Positions 25,518-35,025 of a DNA stretch of 64,000 nucleotides are shown piece by piece. The notes under the pieces were generated by a model. That model was not told where the DNA came from. It saw nothing but the letters and a program-made list of their open reading frames with translations, and ran no database searches. The position numbers and the translations under genes were made by a program. The first letter of the stretch is position 1. The number at the start of each line of letters is the position of its first letter. This DNA is from Peromyscus leucopus (taxonomy: Eukaryota > Chordata > Mammalia > Rodentia > Cricetidae): NCBI RefSeq assembly GCF_004664715.2, contig NC_051070.1, positions 46,200,456 through 46,264,455 of the forward strand. The letters are read 5' to 3'.

Positions 25518-25552
<35 letters not shown>
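25518..25552. repeat. 35-nt A run at the edge of the CpG island
   Basis: An uninterrupted A tract marks an abrupt change from ordinary composition to the GC-rich promoter block. Confidence 0.9.
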
Positions 25553-25554
<2 letters not shown>

Positions 25555-25660
25555 AAAGAAAAAGTAAAAACCAAAACCAAACTTCCGACAAAACCCTCCG
25601 GCGTCCCCTCCCTGGACCGGGATTGGAGGGCGCTAGGCGCTAACGTGACGGGGTGGTCAG

Positions 25661-25697
25661 GGTGCTGACCACACTGCTGGTCAGCTGGGTCAGCACC
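25661..25697. promoter_or_regulatory. 10-bp perfect inverted repeat with GGTCAG cluster
   Basis: ggtgctgacc (25661-25670) and ggtcagcacc (25688-25697) are exact inverted copies with a 17-nt spacer. The spacer carries another ggtcag and an E-box-like cagctg. Counting ggtcag at 25655, four TGACC/GGTCA half-sites fall within about 45 bp. A nuclear-receptor or MAF-type site is possible but is inference. Confidence 0.5.
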
Positions 25698-25999
25698 TCC
25701 TCCGGCCGTCCCCGAGGGCCGCCGGGAAGCTCGCTCGCTCTTCCGTTCCGCTCGCCGCCGCCGGGGACGCGCCCGCCCGCCCGCCCGTCCGCAGCCTTGC
25801 GAGCCTGGCGGCCTCAGCGCCCCCGCCTCGGGCGGCCTCCCCCAGCCTCCGGGGCGACGGCGACCGCTGACCCGGAACTGCTGAGCGGCGCGGGAATCCC
25901 CCGCCGGGGGCCCCTGCGGGCGTCTCCCGGGCGCCGCCCCGCGGCCGTGGCGGGAACAGCACGCCGGCGGGACCGAAGCCGCCTAGAGGCCGCGCGGCG

Positions 26000-26122
26000 C
26001 GCTGGGGCGGGACGGACGGACACGGGGACGGCGACTGCAGGCGACTCCGGGTGCGATCGCCCAGGCTGCAGCTCACACCCCAGCCCGCTGCCGCTGCCGC
26101 TGCTGCCGCCGAGGAGAGCGCG
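26000..26122 (+). other. Lacc1: Lacc1 exon 1 (5'UTR), 5' end approximate
   Basis: A strong donor GCG|GTGAGT at 26122/26123 lies in the CpG island, and the first downstream acceptor fitting Lacc1 is at 27174/27175. This implies a non-coding first exon and a 1052-nt intron 1. The transcription start is unknown; 26000 is a placeholder. Confidence 0.6.
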
Positions 26123-26528
26123 GTGAGTCTGCCAGCCAGCCCCGGACGGACGGACGGACACAGGGGCCGACCCCGCGGGCACCCGACAGGCTCCTCCGAG
26201 GTCGCTCTGCATAGCTGGCGGAGGGAATGAATGACGGCGCCCGTGCCCTGGGGCGCGGGGCACAGGGGTGGGGTGGGGTGAGGGGGGGGGGTCAGCAATG
26301 GTTGGGGTCGCCAGGAATTCAGGGGCCAGGGTCACCAGAGGGGCGCTGCAGCCGGGACTGGGAGGACTGGGAGGACGACGGGTCAAAGAATCAGCAAGCG
26401 GGCAGGAATGCCCCCACCCCAATCAAATGACAGTGGCTTTCATGGTCATCCCAAGTGTAGGGTACTGTGTAAATGTTGGGGAAAGCCTATCTATAGTGTC
26501 GGTCAGCTTCTATCTTAAAAAGCGAGAT

Positions 26529-26668
26529 TTGTGGTGGCGCGCGTCTTTAATCCCAGCACTCGGGAGGCAGAGGCAGGTGGGGATCTGTGAGTTCGAGGCC
26601 AGCCTAGTCTACAGAGTGAGTTCCAGGACAGCCAGGACTACACAGAGAAATCCTGTCTTGAAAAACCA
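26529..26668 (+). repeat. B1 SINE in Lacc1 intron 1
   Basis: tggtggcgcgcgtctttaat, then gttcgaggccagcctagtct and cacagagaaatcctgtcttg. The tail type (ccaggacagccaggactac) differs from the younger aaaggcgcaaagct copies elsewhere, so this is an older B1 subfamily. Confidence 0.85.
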
Positions 26669-26680
26669 CAAAACAGAATG

Positions 26681-26689
26681 AGAGGGAGG

Positions 26690-26773
<84 letters not shown>

Positions 26774-26895
26774 GAGACAGAGAGAGAGAGAGACAGAGAG
26801 AGGAGAGAGACAGGGAAAGACAGAGAGACACACAGAGACACACAGAGAGAGACAGAGAGACAGGGAAAGACAGAGAGACACACACAGAGAGAGAT
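26681..26895. repeat. Polypurine (GA)n tract in Lacc1 intron 1
   Basis: About 215 bp of almost pure purine on +: a long ga run, then gagaca-type variants. It begins at the A-rich end of the B1. The long frames here (Arg-Glu or Ser-Leu repeats) are artefacts of the repeat. Confidence 0.95.
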
Positions 26896-27174
26896 TGATT
26901 GAGAGATTTGCTGGTAAAGGTGAGGCCTCAGTGTTCCTTTGAGATATGATCTAATCTGATAGGCATGATGGGAATAATGATATAATAGCAGTAGATTGAC
27001 ATCCTATAATTTAAAAGCCGGACTTGGTGTCTTTTCTGGGCTGGGCTCTGGATTTATTTAGGTTATATTTTGTGCTAACACAATCACTTCCTTTTCTGTC
27101 CACCACAAATTTCTGTTGTATCTATAAGAAGACTGGTACAACTTATTGTTTATTTGTGATCATTTTTCTTACAG

Positions 27175-27784
27175 CTGATTTGGCACAAAGGTTTTCTTGG
27201 AGAAGAAGTGCGTGATTGAAGGATGGCAGAAGCAGTCTTGATTGATCTTTTCTGTTTAAAACTGAACTCACAGAAAAACTGCCATCTGACATTACTGAAG
27301 ACATTGAATGGTATTCACCACCACCATGCCCCCAAGGCCAAGTTCCTTTGCATAATGCGTGGCAGTAATGTCACCAAAGAAGGGGATGGTGAACAAGATC
27401 TTGGTGACTGGGAAGCAGGAAATGGATTTTCACTTCTCACGAGAGAATTTGAGACTGTTAGCAACCCCAGTGTGGCTGCCTGTTTGTATACAATTAAACA
27501 AAAAATTGACGAAAAAAATCTGAGCCACATCAAGGTGATTGTACCCGAGCACAGGAAAATGTTAATGAAGGCTTTTATCGATCACCTCTTCACTAAGGTT
27601 TATGATTTTGAGTTTGAAGATTTACAGGTAGCTTGGAGAGAGAACCTGTCGAAACCATCCCCTGAAGTTAACGTACCCACAACTCATCAACTGGAAGAAA
27701 TCCAGGGTGAAATAGAAACATACTTGAGAAGCCTGCCAGCTCTGAAAGGGGACTTAACTATTATCACATCTCCTCTGATCCCAG
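27175..27784 (+). CDS. Lacc1: Lacc1 exon 2 (coding 27223-27784, residues 1-187)
   Basis: Acceptor ttttcttacag|CTG at 27174/27175 and donor CCAG|GTATCT at 27784/27785, phase 1. The ATG at 27223 has A at -3 and G at +4. An in-frame TGA at 27217-27219 just upstream fixes the start. It encodes [20 protein letters not shown] and the rest of the N-terminal domain, ending TIITSPLIP. Confidence 0.96.
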
Positions 27785-30700
27785 GTATCTTCCTCACTCT
27801 CAGTCCTTTGCACTGCAGTGAAAACCCAGACTTTCTTCAGAAGTTGCTCACTTCCTTTTTTTCTTTTTTCTGCTGACTCTTGTGAACTGCTCAGCTTTTG
27901 CAACATGGGGATTTTATGACTTTGTGGGTCAGGTGCATCAAGGGATGACTTCATCGGAGCCATCCCAAACAAACAAGTTGGCTCCATGCAAATTCAGACT
28001 GTCTTTTGTATACTTTATTGTCTTTTGTAGAACATCTCTTTACTCTTTACCGCTTATCTTCAACAGATACCTTCATACATGGATTTACTACAAGGACAGG
28101 TGGCATATCTTATATACCTACTCTTAGCTCCCTCAATCTTTTCAGTAGTTCCAAACGGAGAGATCCCAAAGCAGTTGTTCAAGAAAATCTTCGTAGGTTG
28201 GCGAAGGCTGCAGGATTTAATGCAGAGAAATTTTACCGAATAAAGGTAAATTTTTGTTATGTATTTTGCTTTTCCAAAATATTGGCATTTTTCACTCTGT
28301 CAATAACTATATAACCTTTAAGCTACTTAATTTTTGTTTCTGGTGCTTCATCTAAAATTTTAGGATAATACTGTAATTAGTTTTCTCTACTTTTTACATT
28401 ATAGCCTAAAGATCAATATTAATATGTGTGTGCTCACAGGCATATATGGATGTATATATGTATCTCATCCAGAACTCAATTATAGAAATATAGTTACTTT
28501 TGAGTGAGTATACAACCACTACCGACCTATCAGTATAGAAGAAAGTTCCCTGAACGATCAGAAAAAAATGTTTGGGCTATTAGTTTTTAAGTGAAGACCC
28601 AGAAGAACTAAGGTCCTAAGTGAAGGGAAAAAAATCTGATAAAGAATTCTAGATTTACTTGAGTCTAAGAAAAGGGAAGAAAAAAAATATCACTGGTACT
28701 TTCACTTTACTGCAAAGAAAGTGAAACTTGCCTTTTGTGAGAAGTACTCAATATAGAGATTTACTCATCTCTAATGGGGGATGTTCATGACTTTTGAGTC
28801 TGCTTTCCTGTGAGCAGCATCTGCAGAGATGTTATAGTTTGTATTTTATTATTCATAAAGGTGGATAATCGTAGCATGATTATCTATCTAATTTTCTGCC
28901 CAAATGAGTAGTACTTTTAGAAAAGCCCAAGTACAAGAGGTTTTGTTTTTAAAACATTTTGTTCTGTGTTTTGTGTTAGACCGACCACGCCAATGGAGTG
29001 TGGGTGATGGGGAGGAAGGAGCCTGAATCTTACGATGGAATAATCACCAACCAGAGGGGAGTCACAATCACAGCCCTCGGCGCTGACTGTATACCGATCA
29101 TCTTTGCAGATCCTGCCAAGAAAGCATGTGGGGTTGCTCACTCTGGTAGGTGCATTTAACAAACCATTTCAGGTTTTGTTAGTTTGCAGTACGAGGTATT
29201 TTGTAATTATTTTTTGATGGGCATGGAAAGCTGTTCATTGTATTGCTTTGTGATAGGATGAGGCCTGTGTACTCTTACTATAGAAACAGATATAAAGAGT
29301 AGACAAGTCAAATTAGATGAATCAAAGTAGTATTCCCTAAGTAGGTGGTATTTAGGGATATTCAGGGATCTGTAGGTTTTAAGTCTGTCAGTATTTCTAA
29401 GCAAGGATATGTTATTAACATATGGCACAAGATAATCCTGCCATACAGGTTGAATTATCTTTAGACCTTGAAGTTTTTAATGTGCATAATAATCATAGTC
29501 TTTGCAATAACCAAAGGACAGCCCTTTATGCTTTTCTAAACACTCTAGGGTGTGGCTGCCTCTGGCTGAGAATCCTTGAAGTCTAGGTAGCAGGGTGGGA
29601 ATTTAGGCATGCTATAGAAAAGAATCCACAGAGAAAAGAGCATGAAGAAAGGCAGTGAGACTGAAAACAAGACAAAACAAGAAACAAGACATGCTTTGTC
29701 TATGACCATGAATGGAAAGCCGCATTTAGTTCAACTAACTAGCTGTATTAAACCATGACTATTACCTAAAGATGATTAAAAATCGTTTTCAAAGGCTAGA
29801 TTGTGTCAAACTTAGAGAATTTCTTTCCTGAAGGAATTCTGAAATAATATTTAGATTATTCTATGTGTATTATCCTATGTAAAATGAGACACGATCTTTT
29901 GAATTTCATCTTACTTATAAGTTTATGACAATTTTGCTTTTTAGAATACACAGAATCCAGTGGCACGAATTTCTTTTGACCTAGCTAAAGTAACAGAATC
30001 GGATGAGAGGTCAGGTTCACTATATGACATTGTCAAAAGTAGTTTAAAATTTGAATCTAAACTCAAAAGAAGTATTATATGTTAGGTTTTGAAACATTTA
30101 TTCTGAAAATATCCAAGATGTAGTCAAAATGAAGCTGTAACTGTGAACTTCAAATCATTGCTGAATTAGCCATGAAATACAATACAGTTGAATGCATTAT
30201 ATGCTTACCAGGTATCAGTTAGTCTAAACTTCATCTATGGGATTAAGTTAATAAAAAATAAATTTTATTTAATTAAAATAAATGATGTATTAATTTAATT
30301 ATTTATTGAATTTAAAGAAATTAAAATTATTGTAAACTAGCTGTGTATATATGAGTATTTGTGCTGGTGAGAAGATAAAGGAAGGTTTTGGAGGAAGGAA
30401 GGTATCCTTGTGTTTGTTGAAAAGTCTTAACAGTCATCAAAATATCTGTACTGAGTTGTTTTCTTCTGAAAATTACTGCCTACATTTCCAAAGGTGTCTC
30501 AGAATCATGATGTGAAAAGTTTATCATGCTTTTCCTAAAGCCTTTTCTACCACAAAGCTTCCCTGGTTTTGTTGTGGAGATCTTATCTACCAACTTAATT
30601 AACAACCTAGTATTTTATTCTGGTCCTCTTTCTGCACTTATATATTCAATGAGTTTTCAATGGACATTGAAACTCTTATTTTTTTTTTTTTAATTATGTA

Positions 30701-33700
30701 TAGTGTTCTGTCTGCATATACATCTGCAGGCCAGAAGAGGGCACCAGATCTCATTACAGATGGTTGTGAGCCACCATGTGGTTGCTGGGAATTGAACTCA
30801 GGACCTCTGGAAGAACAACAGCCAGTGCTCTTAACCTCTGAGCCATCTCTCCAGCCCCTGAAACTCTTATTTAAATATTTATTACTTCCACCATCTCTTC
30901 CTTTTATCTAAAAAGTAAATAAATAAATTAATTAATAAATTAATAAATAAATAAATAGATCTCTCCCCAGTGTTTAGTTTTAGAAGGATGGGTATATGGA
31001 GTGGTGAGAAAAGGAACGAGTGAGGAGACTCCTTATTGTCCAACTAAGTCAGCTGAATTTGTGTCGGAATGAAGGAATGGAGGGAAAATGTAATGCTCTT
31101 AGGTTTTACCTTAGGAAACTGAAGGGAAGCAGGAGTGAAGAGAGGAACTTAATCTTAGAACTCACCAGGAAATCCAAAGACAATAAAGAGATAGTAGAAA
31201 ACTGTGCAAAGAGACGGTTAGTTGGAAAGAGGAGTTTTAGTGTGAAAAGTGAAGAGAGGAGAGACTCTAAGGCAATATTAAGAGAAGTTAAAGAAGCGTG
31301 AGATAATTAGAAGTCCCATGTTTGTAAGGTGGAAACAATATTATTAAGATGCAGCTATCACCCAAAGTCATCTACTGATTTGGTACAATCCTAGCAAATC
31401 TCTAATTGCATTTTTACAGGAAAAAAAAAATCCATCCTCAATTACATATGTAACCTCAAGGGGCTCTGGATAGTCATAACAATCTTGTAAAAGAAGATTC
31501 AGAGTGGACATTTCACAATTTCTAACTCTAGAACTCATTTCAAAGCTGTGATATTGAAAACAATATAACCCTAGTATTAAAAAATAACAGACTTGATAGT
31601 TAATAGGAGTTTCTTTTGAAAAATGGTATTGATGCTTAGTCTCCATAGGAATAATGTCCTTTCAACCTTTTCTCCCTCTCTTTCCTACTAACTAGAGTAA
31701 TGAAACACATAAAATGTAACATTTAAGCCAGTTAAAGTGTCCAGCTCACTATTAACGTTTGCAGTGTTCAATTTCTAGAATTCTTTCATCTTGCAAATTT
31801 GAAACTATATATAAACCAACAAAATAGACTAGAGAGCCCACAAGTTACAAATAAGCCCTGAACTATGGTTGAGAGCTTTTCCACGAAGATGCTAAACTGG
31901 TTATCCGATGAGGAAAGGGTGATGCTTCAACCAGTGGAACTGGGGGATGCAGACACCCACAAGCAAAAGAATGATTATGACCTTTACCATAACAATATTA
32001 AAAAAAAAATTAGGTAAGAATGGATCAATGACCTAAATTGTAAGAAAATTATAAAACTCTTAGGAATGAAAAAATAAAAAAAAAGAAACCCAGCAGTGTA
32101 AGTATTCATACCTTTGGATTAGGCAAAAATCATTTTTAGGTATTCAAGCAGGGGAAAAAAAAAACAAATTTAAAGACAGATAAATTGAACCTTATTAAAA
32201 TTTAAAATGCTTGTGCATCAAAGGATAATTAATGGATTAGAAAGGAAACCCACACAATGGCACAAAGTATTTGCAAACCATTACATCTAATAAGGGGTTA
32301 ATTGTTAAAACAACACCTGAAATTCTACAATAAAACAACGTCTGGGTTTAAGAATAGGTAAAGGGATTGGGGATGTAATTGCATTGGTAGAGTGCTTGCT
32401 TGGCATGGATGACCCTGTCTGTTCAATAGCATCATATATACCAGGTATGGTGGCATACACCTATAATCCCGGCACTCAGAAGGTAGAGGTAGGAAGATCA
32501 GAAATTAAGGAATGGAGTTTTTCCCCTAAAAATGATTGGTAAACAGCTAAGAAGTGTAAGAAAAGCTAATCAACATCATTTATAATTAATCTGGATATGA
32601 TGGCACTTTAATCCCAGCACTCGGGAGGCAGAGGCAGGCAGACTTCTGAGTTTGAGGCCAGCCTGATCTACATAGAGGATTCCAGCTACACAGTGAGACC
32701 CTACCTCAAGTTTTAAAATAATGGCATGGTGATTCTTTAAAAAGTTTAAAATAGAATTGCCATATGACCTAGAATTTTAACTCTGGATCGATGTCCAAAA
32801 GAACTTGCTTCTCCATTGATAGCATCCTGACCCATAAGATTCATGAGGTAGAAGCAACCTAAGTGTACTGTGACAAATGAGTAATGGATGAACCTTCTAG
32901 ACCTTGATCCAATAAGCCAGTCACAGAAAGACAAGTTCAATATGAAACACCTCACATGGAGTATGTAGAGTATTTAAAATTCATAAACAAAAATGTGTAG
33001 GCATAGAGAAATGAGAAATTATTTATGAATATAGTTTCAAATTTGCAAGATGAAAGAATTCTAGAAATTGAACACTGCCAATGTTAATAGTGAGCTGGAC
33101 ACTTTAATTGGCTTAATGTTACATTTTATGTGTTCATTACTCTAGTTAATAGGAAAGAGAGGGAGAAAAGGTTGAAAGGACATTATTCCTATGGAGACTA
33201 AGCATCAATACCATTTTTCAAAAGAAACTCCTATTAATTGTTGATTCTGTCGGGTGCTTTGTAAAGTGTGTCTAATGTAATGACGGTACTTGAATGGAGT
33301 CAATATCTTTGTGGTTCATCTCTTAGACCTGGGCTTTGAATACACAAACCACCGCTGTTCATTTTTCACTGAGACATAAGAGCAGTTGGAAGTCTACATT
33401 TTTAACTTCTCCTGTCTTCTTCCCGTTTACCAGGCTGGAAAGGTACCTTGTTGGGTGTAGCTATGGCTACTGTGAATGCTATGGTAGCAGAATATGGCTG
33501 TAATTTGGAAGACATTATTGTCATTCTGGGACCTTCAGTGGGACCTTGCTGTTTTACTCTTCCCAGAGAATCAGCGACCTCATTTCACAATCTTCATCCT
33601 TCATGTGTGCGACAGTTTGACTCAATGAATCCCTACGTTGACATCCGAAAAGCTACCAGGTGTGTGATTTCAGAGTGGCGCCGAAGTTTGGTTATGGCTT

Positions 33701-34373
33701 ATTGTTTCTGAGATGAAAATTACTTTAGAGAACAGTAAGTAACTCCCCCAAACAATTCAGGTAGCAAATATTTAAGGAGCTAACGCGCACACATGGAAAA
33801 ACCCATTTTAAACAAGGCATATATTCTTACTTAATTTGTATCAAAGATAATATCATGACTGTTACAGTTTATTGATTGCAAAGTAAATTGCAAGTTGATC
33901 TCTCCAGAAAGCTACTTAAATTGTGTGTAGGATAGCTGATAGGTACTTTACTTCACAACTATTGCTTAGGTCAATTCTCTTAAGAAATAGAAACTATAAG
34001 AAAGTTGATGTTTTGAAAGTATTCTTATTGTCTAATTAACTAGAAAACATTTCTTATAAAAATATTAGGTAATATAAATATGTAACAACTTTAAGTATTT
34101 GTGGTCCTATGCATTTTGAATATATGAATTGCTTCTTAATCTCTGTTGAAAATTGTCATTTCTACAGAAGAAAACTGATGTCTGATTTGAATTGTGTTTC
34201 TGTTCCAGTCAGCAAAACCATACCCAGACCCTGCCTCATTTAACACATGAGTAGAAAGGATTCAATCAATCGCAATTGATTCTTAAATGTGACTAGTGAA
34301 AAGTGTCACTAATTTTATTCATATTTTATATCAGAATATTTATGAAGAAAGTTTTCTGTGAAAAGTCTAATGA

Positions 34374-34420
<47 letters not shown>

Positions 34421-34915
34421 GATGATTAAAAGTATACCCTGTCTGAACCAAATGAGTTTAGTACACAAATGCTCTTCTTCCCAAACAAGCATATCATTTT
34501 CTCACACTGTCCCAGAGCCAGCACAGGTCTGCAGGGCAGTGTGGATCACTGCACAGGTCATACCTGAGCTTTGGTGATAAATGCTGATAGAATCTACCAT
34601 TTCCTGACTAGCCCTGTTGCCGAGGAAACAGCAGTTTCCGTCATTCTGAGGGCTTTCCTGGAATGTGCCCACTCAAATAAACATGCCTTTTTCATGTTAC
34701 TGTCACTATCAGGAACATAAACTCTTGCTGTCTTTTGAAAAATCTCTATTCTAAGGATTCTTCTAGAACGAGGAGGAATTCTTCCACAGAATATTCAAGA
34801 CCAGAAGGGAGATCTTGACCTCTGCACATCCTGCCATCCTGATAAGTTTTTCTCCCATGTTCGCGATGGCCTTAACTTCGGGACACAGACTGGCTTCATA
34901 TCCATCAGAGAATGA
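27223..34915 (+). CDS. Lacc1: Lacc1 (FAMIN), complete spliced coding region, 430 aa
   Basis: LACC1/FAMIN is a cytosolic/peroxisome-associated purine-nucleoside enzyme of macrophages; the family is reported to have adenosine deaminase, phosphorylase and related activities, and citrulline-to-ornithine conversion. Human variants are linked to Crohn's disease, leprosy and juvenile arthritis. The CDS is join(27223..27784, 28067..28245, 28980..29145, 33434..33659, 34756..34915): 562+179+166+226+160 = 1293 nt, 430 codons plus TGA, the same length as human. All introns are GT-AG and the phases agree. Residues 1 to about 185 are the N-terminal domain; about 186-430 are the Cu-oxidase_4/YlmD-like domain. 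The expected active-site residues are present: His250 (TDHANG), Cys284 (GADCIPI) and His301 (VAHSGWKG). No frameshift or premature stop is present, so it is probably functional. Confidence 0.96.
28067..28245 (+). CDS. Lacc1: Lacc1 exon 3 (residues 188-247)
   Basis: Acceptor cttcaacag|ATAC, donor ATAAAG|GTAAAT. It reads [20 protein letters not shown], then [20 protein letters not shown], ending FYRIK. This is the start of the YlmD-like fold, with the FTTRTGG block. Intron 2 before it is only 282 nt. Confidence 0.96.
28246..28979 (+). other. Lacc1: Lacc1 intron 3
   Basis: 734 nt, AT-rich, GT-AG. No repeat or regulatory element was recognised. Confidence 0.8.
28980..29145 (+). CDS. Lacc1: Lacc1 exon 4 (residues 248-302 plus one base)
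   Basis: Acceptor tgtgttag|ACC, donor TCTG|GTAGGT. It carries all three predicted active-site residues: His250, Cys284 and His301. Position 254 is Val, and Ser302 follows His301. Confidence 0.96.
29146..30660 (+). other. Lacc1: Lacc1 intron 4, left part
   Basis: AT-rich unassigned sequence with the start of the 4288-nt intron 4. A very AT-rich patch (ttaatttaattatttattga type) lies at 30240-30330. No SINE or exon was recognised before the B2 at 30682. Confidence 0.6.
30668..30872 (-). repeat. B2 SINE, antisense, with 14-bp target duplication
   Basis: Body at 30682-30858 in reverse orientation: T run, gccagaagagggcaccagat, aactcaggacctctggaaga, ctgagccatctctccagccc. The flanks tgaaactcttattt at 30668-30681 and 30859-30872 are identical. 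It lies in Lacc1 intron 4. Confidence 0.92.
30913..30958. repeat. (AAAT/AATT)n simple repeat
   Basis: A run of aaat and taat units just after the B2. Confidence 0.85.
31020..31301 (+). other. 93-codon purine-rich open frame, not supported as a gene
   Basis: A Lys/Arg/Glu-rich frame in Lacc1 intron 4 with no recognised domain, no homologue known to me and no clear splice context. Purine-rich DNA easily stays open in one frame, so I report it only as the content of this interval. Confidence 0.15.
31600..31810 (+). repeat. Left arm of a 210-bp inverted repeat
   Basis: It runs from ttaataggagtttctttt to gcaaatttgaaactatat and is the near-exact reverse complement of 33029-33237. By eye I count about four substitutions and two single-base indels, roughly 97% identity. 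The spacer is 1218 bp. Confidence 0.95.
32355..32520 (+). repeat. ID-B1 composite SINE (B4-like)
   Basis: An ID-like head (gattggggatgtaattgcat, tagagtgcttgcttggcatg) is followed by a B1-like part (ggcatacacctataatcccg, cactcagaaggtagagg). Confidence 0.55.
32585..32715 (+). repeat. B1 SINE
   Basis: tttaatcccagcactcggga / ggcagaggcaggcagactt / gaggccagcctgatctacat, then cagtgagaccctacctcaag. An older copy. Confidence 0.75.
33029..33237 (+). repeat. Right arm of the 210-bp inverted repeat
   Basis: It is the inverted partner of 31600-31810. Its text (gaattctagaaattgaacac ... taatgttacattttatgtg) resembles the 3' end of the old L1 it adjoins, so this arm is probably the native copy. It ends about 196 bp before Lacc1 exon 5. 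Confidence 0.95.
33434..33659 (+). CDS. Lacc1: Lacc1 exon 5 (residues 303-377)
   Basis: Acceptor tttaccag|GCTGG, donor ACCAG|GTGTGT. It reads [20 protein letters not shown] and continues to YVDIRKATR. It includes the [10 protein letters not shown] block conserved in the family. Confidence 0.96.
33660..34755 (+). other. Lacc1: Lacc1 intron 5 with (GA)n
   Basis: 1096-nt GT-AG intron containing a ga microsatellite at about 34377-34417. No transposon was recognised. Confidence 0.75.
34756..34915 (+). CDS. Lacc1: Lacc1 exon 6 (residues 378-430, stop)
   Basis: Acceptor attctaag|GATT completes Arg377. The exon reads [38 protein letters not shown] and [14 protein letters not shown], then TGA at 34913-34915. 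The [17 protein letters not shown] block is the family's C-terminal signature. Confidence 0.96.
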
Positions 34916-35019
34916 GGTACACAGCCTCCTCTGTGGTGTCTCTCTTCAGTCTCTTTCCATATGCCCGCCCCCCATCTCCTCTTCCCCTCCAGCCTGTCCC
35001 TGCCTTCATTGAGAAAATA

Positions 35020-35025
35020 ATTAAA
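35020..35025 (+). terminator. Lacc1: Possible Lacc1 polyadenylation signal (ATTAAA)
   Basis: attaaa lies 105 nt after the Lacc1 stop, before the downstream L1. A more distal signal cannot be excluded, and no strong GT-rich element follows immediately. Confidence 0.3.

Larger units (their letters stand above)
13036..25564 (-). other. Ccdc122: Ccdc122 intron 1 (inferred)
   Basis: This interval separates Ccdc122 exon 2 from the CpG-island promoter on the right. It should be the first intron of Ccdc122, although its non-coding exon 1 and donor could not be placed. No other exon was recognised in it. Most of it is L1 and SINE sequence, listed separately. The 13390-14850 and 14930-15900 parts hold no recognisable repeat beyond microsatellites and faint old fragments. 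Confidence 0.55.
25565..26300. promoter_or_regulatory. CpG island, presumed bidirectional Ccdc122/Lacc1 promoter
   Basis: This roughly 730-bp block is densely CpG-rich, unlike the AT-rich flanks. It contains a reverse CCAAT box (gattgg, 25621-25626), a gtgacg half-CRE-like site, a GC box (ggggcggg near 26004) and several cggacggac units. It lies between the leftward Ccdc122 and rightward Lacc1 genes and contains the donor of Lacc1 exon 1. The long open frames here on both strands are a by-product of high GC content. Human CCDC122 and LACC1 are arranged head to head in the same way. The exact start sites cannot be read from sequence. Confidence 0.8.
31340..33028 (+). mobile_element. Old L1 fragment (ORF2 to 3' end) in Lacc1 intron 4
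   Basis: Segments such as cttgtaaaagaag (31484-31496), agagagccc (31833) and cattacatctaataaggggt (32280) follow the order of ancient mammalian L1 ORF2 on +. SINEs at 32355-32520 and 32585-32715 interrupt it. The left arm of an inverted repeat (31600-31810) replaces about 20 bases of L1. The right arm continues from its 3' end. Confidence 0.6.

Noticed and set aside
25653..26422. 157- to 202-codon Arg/Pro/Ala-rich frames on both strands
   Set aside because: High GC removes stop codons in all frames. They overlap the CpG island and the Lacc1 exon 1 donor, and no family resemblance is seen.
26604..26902. Long Ser-Leu and Arg-Glu repeat open frames on both strands
   Set aside because: They are translations of the (GA)n tract and its B1 flank and not proteins.
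33448..33711. Continuous frame past the end of Lacc1 exon 5
   Set aside because: After KATR the residues leave the family. The ACCAG|GTGTGT donor and the in-frame exon 6 show the rest is intron.
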